64,000 nucleotides of DNA, taken from Volvariella volvacea V23 (taxonomy: Eukaryota; Basidiomycota; Agaricomycetes; Agaricales; Pluteaceae). The notes below the pieces were generated by a model. The model did not search any database and was not told the DNA's origin. It saw nothing but the letters and a program-made list of their open reading frames with translations. The position numbers and the translations under genes are program-made. How positions within the stretch are numbered: the stretch's first letter is position 1; every line of letters starts with the position of its first letter. The stretch is from NCBI GenBank assembly GCA_000349905.1, contig KB722739.1, positions 431,593 to 495,592 on the forward strand, in the 5' to 3' direction. Below, piece after piece: positions 24,778-37,400 of this stretch.

Positions 24778-27220
24778 ATGAGGCACCCTTTCCCACCACT
24801 GACGGCTCTATCACTAGTCTCTCCGTCTTACTCCCCTCCCTCCCCCATTCCTATGGGCGATAGTAGCAGGCTTGGCCTAGAAGTAGTTTTCCTTCCCTCA
24901 AGTCCAATATCTCCTGTTTCCCCAAGAACACCTGCCGCACCATATCTACCTGTTTCGATTTCGCACGTGAAGACGCATCTTACGCTGTTACGAGCCTTCT
25001 ACGAGCTTAAAACAAAGGCGGAGAATATAGATCCCCAGCAACTTCCTGAGATAAGCTTCATACCCGATTTGCCTGAACGTAGGTGGAGTTGGTGTGTCGG
25101 TTTAGCCGTTGAGAGGTGAGCATTCTGGGAAGCGCAGGGCCATCAGCCATATCGTCTCATTGTGGCGCAGATTTGAGAGATGGTGTCGGAGCTTACAGAG
25201 AAAGGATACGGAGAGGGAGTTGATCGAGATTTTACCACCAGTTGACGCCTTGATGGTGAGTATCCTAGTGATCATTCGGGCGGCGTATACAAACACTTTA
25301 TTCTAAATCAGGTTTGGCACGCGTATCTACTGAACCCATTGCAAGTGCAATCCGTTCCAACGAATCCTGATGACTCACCCGGTGCAATCAGATGGTATCT
25401 CGAAGACGCGCGGCGCATGGAAGAGATTCAAATTTTGCGGGAAATTGGGGTTGGACTATTGAATACGCTGGTATGTCATCCAGCTATTATTTTTGATACT
25501 TTTGGCATCGGATGACATTGCAGGGCACATACTTCATCGACGACCTTATGCACAGCCCCTCCGAATCTCGTCGCTGGGAGTGGGAATTTCGGACTAAAAC
25601 ACCATGGGACTTGATAGAATCGATACCGAGATTGCAGCGTAAAAACTTGAATTGCCCCAAATGCCGGAATGCCATGATAGTTCGTACGTTGCTACTGGCT
25701 GTTTCCTTGCACTCGCTTACACTCACTAGCTTTTGTATCAAATGAAGGTGTGGGGTATTTACAACAAGGGTTCAGCATTTCCTGCAGCAAATGTTCCCAG
25801 CGAACAGACAGGAACGTCCTTGCCGTGTACAAATTCGTCGATGACCTCACTTCGGATTTCCCTCTTTCGTGAGCTTCATTTTACATGCCTCCCGATCCCT
25901 CTCTCACGATTGCCGCACAACGAAGAGGAACTATGTTAACCCCAAATAAACGCAGCACCCGCACAGAAGCATTGGCTGTCAAGGAAAAAATATGTAAGGT
26001 GAAGCCGTTCCAACGACCCTACTTCTCTAGCCGTGACGAGTGGATCAAAAATATAATGAAAAAAGTTGATCACGAATTGGGAAGTATAAGACAGAAGTTA
26101 CTCTCGGAACTGAGGTCCGACCAACCGATGTGAGTTACTTGAATACTTCAGTAATATTATGGAGTAGTTAATGTGAGGATAGGGCTCGACGTATCATGGA
26201 GGGCTATTTTGATGATCGGATGTTCTCAGTTGACTTGGCCGGAAGCGTAAGTTCCTTTAATTGTTGCCACCTCCACGAGACCTATGGTCCTGAGGATCGT
26301 GAAGGTATTGCGCCTATCCTCCTTTACCCAGAAATTATATGATATTGGGTGGATGGAGGTTGAACAATTCGAAGAGAATGACAAGCCATTGCACGATGCG
26401 ATTGGCCGCTATGACAAGTAAGCAGACGTGGCATTGACCGCTGGGTATCTTGCCGTCTTACAGGGGCAGCTTTTTGTCCCTGTTCAAAGATAATCAGAAC
26501 AAGTCTTTGGTGCCGACGCTTGACATTGATCTGGCGTGGCACACGCACCAACTTCTATCCAAGGATTATGAATCCTACTGCAAAGAGAAATTCAACCGAT
26601 TTCTCGACCAGTAAGTACCTGTTGTGCATTATCTGCCGATGTTGGTAAGCAAATTTTAGTCAGGATAAAGTGGTTGAGGACGACCTTGCTTCTAAGTTCG
26701 AATCTACATCAACTTTGTGGAAGGTGAGTGGTTTGACGGGGTACGTGCGTTTGATTTGTCTGAGGATACGATGCAGCAACGTTACGAGTGCTCCTATACA
26801 AGATGCGGTTGTCCTGAAGGTAGTTCAGGAGCTTTGAGGGGCAAAAGGCGTTCCACACTTGGCGCTGATCAAGATCGGCCGGAGACTCACCCAAGCGACC
26901 ATGATATGATCTATGACTACACTCAGCCTTCATCGGGAGACCGCGACAAACACATAGAGAAGCACAGAAAACATAGCCAGACTCATCCTATACCATTCAT
27001 CGTGGAACTTCCAATAGACGAATCCGCTTCTGGGGATTGCACCGCAATATCAGGCCATATCATGCAATACCAAAAGGTGGTCTCTTCGGGCTCTTCTATG
27101 TACAGCATGCGCGGGCAACGGTAAGCCACAGGACTTTCTTAGGGAAATTTGGTTAAGTCTTTTAGATCGTCATTTTCATCTGGCAGTAGTGTTCGGAGTG
27201 GCCTGTATAGGTGGCCCTAG
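24778..27220 (+). CDS. GRDP-like (DUF1399) protein
   Basis: Fungal member of the glycine-rich-domain-containing-protein-like family (DUF1399); no enzymatic role is established. Multi-exon. The family marks are DALM/VWHAYLLNPL across an intron near 25258-25330, a YLEDARR block, and the diagnostic TLDIDLAWHTHQLL near 26517, followed by DYESYCKEKFNRFLDH. Between them a zinc-ribbon-like pair CPKC (25657) and CSKC (25790) is joined over an intron. After the last conserved block comes RYECSYTRCGCP and a low-complexity charged tail rich in Asp/His/Ser. The glycine-rich part of the plant proteins is missing. I place the stop at 27218-27220 by splicing the last exon at a CAG acceptor near 27186; this last join is the least certain. 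The start is the first ATG of the open frame; ATG 24852 is an alternative. Confidence 0.85.
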
Positions 27221-27654
27221 AAGAAATGTAAAGTACAAGTTTCTTTCCGATGCTCTGAACTCACTTCTATTCTGTAGGACAACTCGGGTTGCCCAGTTCG
27301 TTGCGAACCAATCCGCTGGGTCGTCGAAATACGTTACTAATTTCACTTCGTTATTCTACATGCGATCATATTCAGGCATTCCGGGTCATCTAACAGGTTT
27401 ATCCAAGTCACTCATATCTACTATGTTACGCAGTATCTATGTACATCAACACGTACTGTAATCCCTGCCAGCGTCAATACTGTTTGTGCAGGTTTTGGTG
27501 TAATCCGACAACTAGGCTTCATGTTGCTTCTTGACGTTCGCGAGAAACCTTCAACCCCAAAATTCTTTGACCACAACCCTCAAGAACTGAACTGCAACTT
27601 TGACGCAAACATCGACGCCTCAGTCGCTCATTATACTCACCTTGAACCGACAAT
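27221..27654. other. Intergenic between GRDP gene and sugar transporter
   Basis: Short spacer between two genes on the same strand. It should hold the 3' UTR of the first and promoter of the second. No clear boxes or coding sequence. Confidence 0.6.
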
Positions 27655-30394
27655 ATGGCTGGAGGGCCTGGCGGCACTGGAGGTGGCGTCAACACCAGCT
27701 CATTACTGTGGGCCATCGTAATGTCAACATTTGCCGGCAAGTATTGGAATTATAAAGCACCACAGCGTTCACTACATCTCGTTTCGTAGCATTTGGAGGT
27801 ATTCTATTCGGGTTAACTGTTCCATCCATCGCAGGAGAGCCCAGTATGCTGACTATATGCGCGCAGATATGACACAGGAACCATCGGCGGTATCATAGCT
27901 ATGGAAGATTGGTTGCATACCTTCGGAAAAGTCGATCCAACAACTCATCTCACATATCTTCCAACGAAGAGCAAGAGTCTCGTGGTACGTGCGCGTAACC
28001 TCACTGTCAAGTCAATGTTGAAGCAGGCCGCGACAGGTGTCAATTCTATCTGCTGGGACATTTGTTGGCGCGTTGTTGTCTTTTCCTACGGGAGATATCA
28101 TCGGTCGAAAGTATGGTCTGGTTGTATCGTGTCTGGTGTTCTGCATGGGAGTGGGTCTGCAAATTCATACCTCTTGGGCGGTCTTTGTTACGGGTAGAGG
28201 TGAGTTTCTGCTATATCCAAGCTTTGTTGCCTGTTCAAGGTTCTCTTTATTTTAAAGCTATTGCTGGCTTAGGTGTAGTGGGTTAACCCTCATATCCTAG
28301 ATCGGACTGAATTTGACCCTACCATCCACAGGGACTGATTTCGTGTCTTGTCCCAATGTACCAGTCCGAGGTACGTTCTCCCTACGCGCATATATCGACC
28401 TCTTTCTCAATGCGTCCCCACTGGGCAGTGCGCTCCAAAGAGCATGAGGGGGTTGGTTGTGGGCATGTACCAACTAGCAAGTGAGGAGATTGTCGTGATT
28501 TAAGCGCATATATGCACCTTATCTCTCCTGTTTTAGTAACGATAGGTGCTCTGCTTGCTGCGATAGTGTTGAACGCGACAAAGGACCAACAAAGTCACTT
28601 CTCCTGGAGGGTACGTGCGCATATATGCATATAGTCTCTTTTCATTGAGCCTGAAGCACCTTAGACACCTATCATGGTACAATTCGCATGGGCTGCCGTG
28701 CTTGGAGGGGGAATGGTGCGTGTTATGGTATCATTTTGGGAGTAAAGGTACTGACCACGATCGCATATGGTTCGTGATACAGCTTTTCCTCCCGGAAAGC
28801 CCGCGCTACTTGCTATACAAATCCAAAGTACCTGAGGCCAAGAAGGCCATTTCACGACTTTTGCGTGCTCGAGTGGATGCGTACGAAGTCGAAGCGGAAT
28901 GCAAGGAAATAATGAATGCCCTACAATCTGAGCGTGCATCAGGGCAGGGCACTTCGTATTTGGGTATGCAGGAAGGGGTCTTATATTTATGTCAACTCAC
29001 GTACGGTATCCCGTGAGACTGCTTCAGGAACAACGGGGCTAGGAACGGCTTCAGAACGTGGACAGGTATCATCCTGCAAGGGGTGCGGTGCAACTTGCAT
29101 TCCTTAATTTGGTATCTGACTTGCCTTTTGGAAATAGTGGCAGCAACTCACCGGAATCAATTTCATCTGTACGTATCAACCAAGGTCGGCAACGAAAAGT
29201 TGACGATAGTTGTGCTTATAGTTTACTACGGAACCGTAAGCCCTTCAACTTGGAGAGAAGCGTCCATACTGAGTCGTGGCAGACGTTCTTTTACTCAGCT
29301 GGAATTAAGAATCCCTTCGTCATCACGTTAGTCTGTCTATGAAGGAATGACGCCAAGTACTGACTGGTAGAGCAGTATTCTGTGTGACATCGTCAACACC
29401 ACGGCAACTATAATAGGTATTTTCCTAATAGATCGCGTTGGAAGGAGGCGGCTTCTCCTCATAGGAGCTGTTGGGATGGGCATCTGTGAATATTTTGTGG
29501 CGATAGTAAGCACATGTTAACTTCCGTTTATATGCAGCTAAACTGTCAAAGATTGGCATCACTGCTGGCAATAATCAACCAGATGGAACCGTGAACATAC
29601 CAGCTCAACGAATGCTGATTATTACGGTTTGCGTGTACGGTCATTGGCGTAGTATGTTAGTGGGATGCTCTCATACCATTGACTGTTAGGTATATTGCGT
29701 TCTTCGCTACATCCTGGGGTCCTGTTCCTTGGGTAATTACGGGGGAGATCTTCGTGAGTACCGTTGTTGTTTCTTTGATACGCTAAAATTGGTGAAAAGC
29801 CTCTGGCGATTAGAGCTAAGAGCATGTCATTGAGCGTGGCCAGCAACTGGATATGGAACTTCTGCATTGGTCTGTACTCACTCTTGTAGAAAGCCGAATA
29901 CTCACTAAACAGGTGACGAAGCGTACGCGACACCCTACCTTGTAAATAAATCGACTTCAGGTCTGGATGGTATTCGTGGAGCTGGTATGGGTGTGAAGGT
30001 ATTCTTCATATGGGGTTCAACGTGCATCGGATGCTTCTTGTTTGCGTCAGTTCACCGTGATCCGGTGCATAAGGAATTCGCTGGACTGAGTTCTACTCGT
30101 CAACAGGTACTTCTTTATTCCAGAAACGAGGGGATTATCCCTAGAGCAAATTGACTTGCTCTACAAGGAGTCATCAAGTGAGTTTCCTTGAGCGTGGTAT
30201 TCTCGTCTGACTGTACGTCGTTCTCGCAGTTGTGGAATCCAATAGCTACAGAGAGCAAATCCTGGCGATGAATGAGTCGTACACCACTAGCCACGAAAAA
30301 GATACCACTGTATGTGCAAATAGGAACCCGGATTGCATCGCTGGCTGACCGTGACGAATACTCCACACAGGAGGCTGAAGAAGAGAAGGTGTAA
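27655..30394 (+). CDS. MFS sugar transporter, Hxt/quinate-type
   Basis: Plasma-membrane sugar/H+ symporter of the major facilitator superfamily, twelve predicted membrane helices, about 520 residues in many short exons. Start MAGGPGGTGGG, then FGGILFGYDTGTIGG in helix 1. Family motifs follow in order: GDIIGRKYG (loop 2-3), GLGVGLISCLVPMYQSE, LPESPRYLL, QGWQQLTGINFIFYYG, DRVGRRRLLLIG (loop 8-9), WGPVPWVITGEIFPLAIR, PETRGLSLEQID. The tail ends with an acidic EAEEEKV. Joining exons needs small introns throughout and one GC-AG intron (27737-27789). The frame closes without stops, so the gene looks functional. Substrate is probably a hexose by similarity of the helix 7 QQLTG block; this is inference. 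It lies 435 bp downstream of the GRDP gene on the same strand, with no sign of a functional link. Confidence 0.92.
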
Positions 30395-30955
30395 GAGGCG
30401 ACGAAAAAGCGAGGATGAACTGCAAAAAATTGTCTGCTGTAATAGTCAGTATAATGATCCATTGGTATCGCGAAGGTGTATGAACGAGTGCAGAGCAAAC
30501 TTCGGAAACGCGCAGTCAGGTATGAGGGAGGGGGATTTCTAAGCTCCACTGCATCGTGAATGGGAATCAGGGATGAGCGTTGTGGGCTTGGCACTTATCA
30601 CACGCAGCTCATTAATTAGCACGCGTCGCGTCGCGATGGAGACGTGGATTTCAGAGGAGCGAGAAGTTGACGTTTGTCGAGCTATTGTGCTCAACACCGC
30701 CTTCTGCTTTCACAAGTTGGAACGTCAAAGTTTCGTCATGACCAGCAGTTGAGCAAGAGCAACTGAGGCCAGGAAAGCGAAAAGGAAGCACGATCTCCGT
30801 GTGCCGCGCTCAAGCTCATAATTACATTTAAGATCCAACAAGAATTGTAAAAAAAGTCCTACACACAATCTCGATGCTGATGCTTTTGACCATGCACATG
30901 CCACCTCCCAGTATCAGTACCCTCCATCACCACTTGAGAACGACAGCAGTCTAGT
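30395..30955. other. Convergent intergenic spacer
   Basis: Region between the 3' ends of the sugar transporter (+) and SEC27 (-). No coding sequence or structured RNA recognised; presumably two 3' UTRs. Confidence 0.65.
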
Positions 30956-33900
30956 CTACTCGGCGTCGACCAGCACACCTTCCGCAGGGGGTATCGATCC
31001 TATCCAAGCCGCATCATCAACACCCGAACAGAGAGCATCCAAGAAAAGAAAAGGAAGGAAAAAGAAGAGCAGAAAAAGGACTTACGTTCCCTCTCCAAAG
31101 CCTCCTCCCACCCTTCCTCGAACAAGTCTCCGTTCTTGACCGGATCGGCGACTCCAGCGGCGATCTTGGGTCTCTTTTTGCTTGTCAGGTCCTTCTTCCA
31201 TGCTTCGACTGCTTTCGGTGCTTGGCTATGCATGTGTGTATATACAGGGGAGTGGGAAGGGTAATGTCAGATGTGAATGTAAACAAGGACTAGAACGGGA
31301 TAGGGTGGGGTGGGGTGCTGACCTTGGAGCGTAGGTTCGGGCGAATAGAGCAGCCTCGGGTGCTCTGTTCGTTTTGATCAGCAGGTCCACGCAGGCTTTC
31401 GAGTCTCCTAGCTGCAGCTGAACGGCGAACGCGAGGTTGTTCTGGCCTTTCTCCTCTGTAAATAATAAGACAAAGGCGAAAATGCTGTCAGTTGGTGTTC
31501 GTCCACCACGAGAGAAGAGAAGCAAAGACGACAGAAGAAGAGTTGGGTCGATAAAGGAGAAGGACGTGTACGCACCGGCCTTGCTGGCCAACTCGACCAA
31601 CCCTTCTCGGTCGCCTACAGACATCAAGAGGAGCATCAACGCGCTCAGATCGTTCGCCTTGTCGAAGCACTCTCGCGCGAGGTCGAATCTCCACACTGCC
31701 AACGCGCGATCACCTTTGCGAGAAGAAATATAAGCACCAGCCATTCGTCAGTTGGCATTCGGGGTTTGACAGAGGTCGGAGGGGGTAGAGACTGACCTAG
31801 CGCCTTCCACTTGACCTCCGCCTCGGTCTGAGGCACACTCTGGGCAATCTCATGCGCAATGTCGAGGTCGTCGAGTTGAAGCGCGAGATCAAACTTGTGG
31901 TCCGGGTCCGTCGTCACCCGGATCGCGAGTTCCTTGTAATCTATCCAAGTCCAAAAACAAGCAAACAAACAAAGATAAAAGCCGAGAAGTATGGAAACCA
32001 GCCAAGGTCAACAAGGTAGAAGGGTCTCCACCAAAGCACCCACCTTTGCTCTCCAGGAACCGGGCGACCTTGTTGACCTCCCCCTTGGGTATGGTCTCCA
32101 ATATCTCGGCGGCGGCGTCCATGTCGCCTCGCAGCACCGCCGTCTGGTATTCGACGACGGTGAGGGAGAGGGTGTACCCGAAGATGTTCATGTCCTTGTC
32201 GGAGAGGTAGACGCGGTTGTGTGCGGGGATGTAGCCTAAGAGGTAGAGGGGGCTGTAGGAGAGCAGTCAAGTGGAAGATCAGAAGGGAAGGGATTGATAG
32301 GGAGGAGGGGGAACGTACGTGTCGAAAGGACTGATGGTGTACGACTCGGTGCCGACAAAGTAGCTCAGCCGGTTGTTGGAGGTGGTATAGATGAAGCAGT
32401 CGCCGACCCATCTTGCGGTCTTGACACTGTGATGTGCATGTACAGATGGAACGTCAATGGGGTAGGGTGATGAGATGTGTGAGTTGTTGGGACGCACCCT
32501 TCGGATACTTCAGCTACGAGATCGAATGCCTCTTCGACGCCCTCGTCTGTGATCACGGTTCCTTCTTCCAGCTTGGCGTTGTACGCGTCTCGGTCGAATT
32601 TGAGGATGTAGTATGTGTCCTCTGCAGCGATCGCAACTAATGTGCCCGTCCCCGACCAAAAGACCTACCAGCCAATGAGCAAATTCACTTCGATTCGCGC
32701 AACAGGGACGTACGCTCTTTGCATCGACGTCAATCCGCCTCACAATCTCCCCGCTCTCCCAGTCCCAAAACATCACAAAACCATTTCCTCTCGCGCCCAA
32801 CAGCGTCCCTCCATATAGCGCCTCCACACTCCAGCTCCCTGCACCTTTAATCCCACTCCCAGGTTTCTCCTTGAAATTCTTATAAACCTTTAGCTTGACT
32901 TTGCTCTCCAACACCGCATACGTGTTCGAATCCGGTGCCCACGCAAACGAGATGCCGTTCCCAAAGCTCTTATTCCGCCACGCGAGGGCGGTGTAGGTAA
33001 TATACTCACCGTCGCCGACGACGGTGACAAAGCGGCCGTTGGGGGAGTGGAGGAGGGATGTGGCGAAGATCTCCGTCGTGCCGATTTCCTTGGTCGAGAG
33101 CGGGATTTTGGAGCCGTCGGGGGAGGTGAAGTCGTCGCCGAGGGTCTGGAAGTTGCCCGAGAGGACTTCGTGGTTGCGGGTGTAGATGAGTTTGCCGGAG
33201 GGGTCCATGCTGAATGTTGGTTCGTCCCGGCCGAGCTAGGGGGAGGTGTGAGGGAGGTGAGGGAGAGAAAGGGAGAGATGTACCTTTAGGACAACGAGGC
33301 CTTCGTCGAAGCCGATGGCTACTTCGTTGGCGTCCTTCCGTAGTGCAGTGCACCAAGCGCGTTCTAGGGCGTAGGATAGTGTGTTCTCTATTCTGTACGT
33401 CCCGCTATTCCAGATCTTGACGGTGCCGTCCTCGCTTCCGCTGATGATGATGGGGAGGTTGGGGTGGAAGACGACAAAGGAGACGTTGTTCGTGTGGCCC
33501 TCCATGGTCTGCACACAGCTCTTGCTGAGGTAGTCCCAGACCTTGACGGTCTTGTCGTCGCCGCAGGTGACGAGGTAGGGCTTGTCAGCGCCAGGGTAGA
33601 AGTCGACGTAGTTGACGCCTTTGTCGTGTGCCTCCATAGTAAAGTTGGCGGTGGGAGAGCCGATGGACCACATCTTGACTGTGCGGTCGAGACAGGCAGA
33701 GGCAAAGGTGTTTGTGTCCTTGGGGTTGAAGGCGAGGTTCATGATGTAGTGCGTGTGTCCCTCGTAGACCTGGTGCGCGATTAGATGAGAGATAGCGGGG
33801 CATGCGGGGACGCACCTGGACGTTGCGCCAGCCCTTTTCCCAGTCCCAGGCCTTGATCGTCATATCGTCGCTGCCGGTGAGCACGATGCTCGCGGTGGGG

Positions 33901-34266
33901 TGCACGGTCAGGCATCTGATGTAGTCGGGATGGGCCTCGAACGCGGTGACCTTTTCGTGTGTGTTGTAGTTGAAGACCCGCAGCTGGAAGTCGTCGGAGC
34001 CGGCGACGAACCAGTTCTTGCGGGGAATGAACTTGACGCAGCGCACAGGGACCTCGGCGACCTCGAAGGTCTTGATGATGGCGCCTGTCTCGTGGTTGTA
34101 GATGTTGACGGTGCCGTTGTAGAGCCCGGCGAGCAGCCAGGGCTCGGTCGGGTGGAAATCGACACCCTTGACGCGGTCGGAGCGCGAGAACAGCTTTCGC
34201 TGTCGGACGGGGTGAGTATATGCGCACGAACCGAGCACGACGACGTACGTTGACCTCGAAGAGCAT
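30956..34266 (-). CDS. SEC27: Coatomer subunit beta' (SEC27)
   Basis: COPI coat subunit that binds dilysine cargo signals for Golgi-to-ER retrieval. Starts MLFEVN, spliced to [12 protein letters not shown]; the in-frame ATG at 34287 would add seven residues but the shorter start fits the family. The first WD40 propeller begins with [18 protein letters not shown], then [44 protein letters not shown] and [20 protein letters not shown]. The second propeller follows, with [19 protein letters not shown] and the coatomer WD-associated region with [15 protein letters not shown] and [18 protein letters not shown]. The C-terminal alpha-solenoid has RFLESKDYKELAI and [12 protein letters not shown]. The last exon, joined over the intron after ALERE, ends GVLVDAE. 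Roughly 830 residues, slightly short of yeast because the acidic tail is short. No breaks seen. Head-to-head with the chitin synthase gene. Confidence 0.95.
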
Positions 34267-34448
34267 CGGGATGGGTGTCGTGTCCAAGGAAGGGGCACCT
34301 GCGAAATTCCCACGCCCGGGGCGTAACGAGGGCTCGCCAGCAGCCGAGCTTCCTCAAACCTTCCCTCCATCTTCCCTTTTTCTCCCCCCGTCGTCGTCCC
34401 CGACAGCGACCAGCCGCCCTCCCTTCAGTTCTCTCTTTCTTCTCCGCC
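34267..34448. promoter_or_regulatory. Divergent promoter, SEC27 / chitin synthase
   Basis: Only 182 bp separate the two start codons, so both leaders and core promoters must fit here. The side next to the chitin synthase ATG is a long pyrimidine-rich tract on the + strand, as is common just upstream of fungal starts. No TATA box is visible. Shared control of the COPI and chitin synthase genes is inference. Confidence 0.8.
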
Positions 34449-37400
34449 ATGGCCTCGAACCACTCTCAGGCTATGGCATCCGGCGACCTCGTCGACCTCG
34501 TTTCCTCATCCGGCTCGGCCACCATCTACCCCTCTGACGACGCCATCCTCGCCGTCCTCCAGGCTCGTTTCCGTGCCGATCTTCCCTACACCAGAATCGG
34601 AGCAACCAACTTGGTAGTTGTCAATCCTTACAAGACCCTCGCAAATGTGAACGACCACAGCGCCAAAGAGTACGAAGAACGCTGCTACAAAGACACCTCC
34701 CTCCCCGTCGCCGGCTCGCAACGACCCCTGGAGCCCCATCTCTACGAGCTCGCAGCAAAGGTCTACCTGATGATGAGACGAAGAAACGAGTCCCAGTCGC
34801 TTGTCGCTCGGTGAGAATCTCCGTGATTGTTGCTCTCCGTTGCTGACCAACATCAAGCGGTATCACTGGATCAGGCAAATCCTCCAGCATCCGCTTGTTC
34901 ATCAATCAAGTCCTCCGTCTTTCTGCTCATTCCAAGCGAGAAGGCCGCATCTCGGAGCAAATCAAAGCTCTGCACACCGTCCTCGACTCATTTGGCAATG
35001 CCAAAACCGTCATGAACCCTAATGCCTCCCGCCACTCCCGCTATCTAGAACTCCACTTCAACGAACGAGGACGCATCTCAGCCGCCAAAGCCCTCACCTT
35101 TGGTCTTGACAAGTCCCGGCTTGTTCGGCTGAGTCATGAGGAACGGACGTTTCATATTTTCTACCAATTTCTAGCCGGCGCCACTCCCGCAGAGCGCGAT
35201 ACATACAACCTCGAGGATCCCTCAGACTACGCACTCCTCGCTTCATCAGGCTGCTATCGCCTCCCCGCCGGTCCCTTTAGCGATGACTCCATCGGCATGT
35301 CCGAGCTGCGGGCATCTATGAGAACGCTGGGGTTCAAACCCAAACACTTTAATTCTATCTATAGCCTCCTCGTGGCCATCCTCCTCCTTGGAAACCTCGA
35401 ATTCAGAGACGGTGACGCACATGACGTGTCAGCATACGTCTTCAACACCCAAGTCCTCGATCAGGTCGCGCGCTTGTTGGGCGTCCCCGTCGACGAACTC
35501 AGCCAAGTTCTCACCAACAAGACCAGCTACGTCCGCAAGGAGCTCTACACCGTCCTCCTGAATGCGGAGCAGAGTTCGCTGCAGCGGGATCACCTCGTCC
35601 GGGATTTGTACGCCATTTTGTTTGCATTCGTTGTCGAGACGGCGAATCATCGCCTTGCGCCGTCGGCCAAGGACCCACCTCCCACCACTCAGATTGTCAT
35701 ACTCGATCAACCCGGTTTCCAAACCAAGGGTCCATCCGGCACGACGTCAATGGCCTTTGCCAGTGCTACACCCCTCATTACTCCATACGGGCAAAACGGG
35801 TTCGACGAGTTTTGCATCAATTTCAGCGACGAGCTCGTCCAATCTTATGTCCTCCGACACACCTTCGAGGATCAAGTAGGGTACAACAGCCAGATGGTCA
35901 GCGATGGGATTGCGCTCCCAGCGATCTCAACGATGGACAACGGGGCCTGTGTGGAGCTACTCCGCGGAGCCCAACTCAACGAACGGGCACAACGGAAACC
36001 GGGGGGTGTCCTGGGAATTATGAATAAAGCCTCCTCAGCCTACAAATCCGGCAAAGCGAGCGACCACAAGGACGAAGACATGCTCCAGGAGCTCGTCACC
36101 AAATTTGGCGTGCACGCCTCATTCGTCGCCAACCCTGGGGGCGGGAACGCGTTTACGAAAAACTTTTTCGGGATCAACCATTACGCCGGGCCGGCGTCGT
36201 ACGACACGCAGTCGTTTGTGGAGAAGGACTGCGATTTGCTTGATTCGGCGTTTGTGCCGCTGTTGCGGTCGAGCTCGGATGCGTTTATCGCGAAGCTGCT
36301 GAGCGGGCCGAGTTTGGCGGCGGAGAAGCACAGTCGGGATGAGAATATTGTGGCGCAGGCGCAGGTGTCGTCGAGGCCGTTGAGGCAGCCTACGCCTGTG
36401 CTGGTGGATGGAGCGCTGCCGAATGAGAAGGAGGAGCATCCGAGGTTGGATCCGATGAAGACTTATCCCGTGACGGCCCAGGTGAACTTTACGCTCTCGG
36501 AGGTGTTTGCGTGTTTGGATAGGACGAGGGTGTGGACGCTGGCGTGTATCAGGCCGAATGATTCTGGCTCGTCGAATTCGTTTGATAAGAGGCGGGTGAA
36601 GGCGCAGATACGGTCGTTGTTGTTGCCCGATGTGGCGTCGAGGAGGTCGGTGGAGTATGTGGCGGAGTATGGGCTGAATGAGTTTTGTGAGCGATATGTG
36701 CCGACGATGCAGGGGTCTGATACGGAGAGGATCACGCAGTGTGCGAGAGCGAATGGGTGGAGGGAGGGTGTGGATTTTGCGGTTGGACATCGGATGGTGT
36801 GGTTGGGGTATGGAGCGTGGAAGATGGTGGAGGATAGTTTGAGAGAGTTGGAGAAGGAGATGAAGAAGGGCGGGAAGGAGGAGGAGGAGGACGAACCTGA
36901 GAATGTGTTTGCGGATGATAATACGGAGTATACCCATCAAGATACCACAACGGGTGGACATGGAGGAGGGTATTTCAACGAGAGTAACGACAATCTACTG
37001 CTCACGAGGACGGGAACTAATGGAACACAATACCAAACTGCAAACGCACCATACTCGGCGGGTGGGTTGCTTACACCACGTCACGACGATGGCGCCTGGA
37101 GCGCAGAGGACGACAAGAAAGGCCCCTCATCACCCAACTCGGCCACCTTCCCTCTCACCAAAGAAGCCCCCGGCGGCGAGCGTGGCATGATCGTCAACCC
37201 CGCCCCCAACGCCGTCGAAGCCGTCCCCACCAGCCGCATCCGGCGCGTCTGGCTCTGGATCGTCTGGTCCACGACCTGGTGGATCCCCTCCTTCCTCCTT
37301 CGCATCCTCGGCCGGCTCAAGCGGCCCGATATCCGACTTGCCTGGCGGGAAAAGTTTACAATCTTCTGGCTCATCTTGTTCCTCAACGGCCTCGTCATCT

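Noticed and set aside
34449..34900. Chitin synthase P-loop GITGSGKS as a defective motor
   Set aside because: It still fits GxxxxGKS, and I recall the same form as usual in related Agaricomycete enzymes, so it is not a lesion of this gene.
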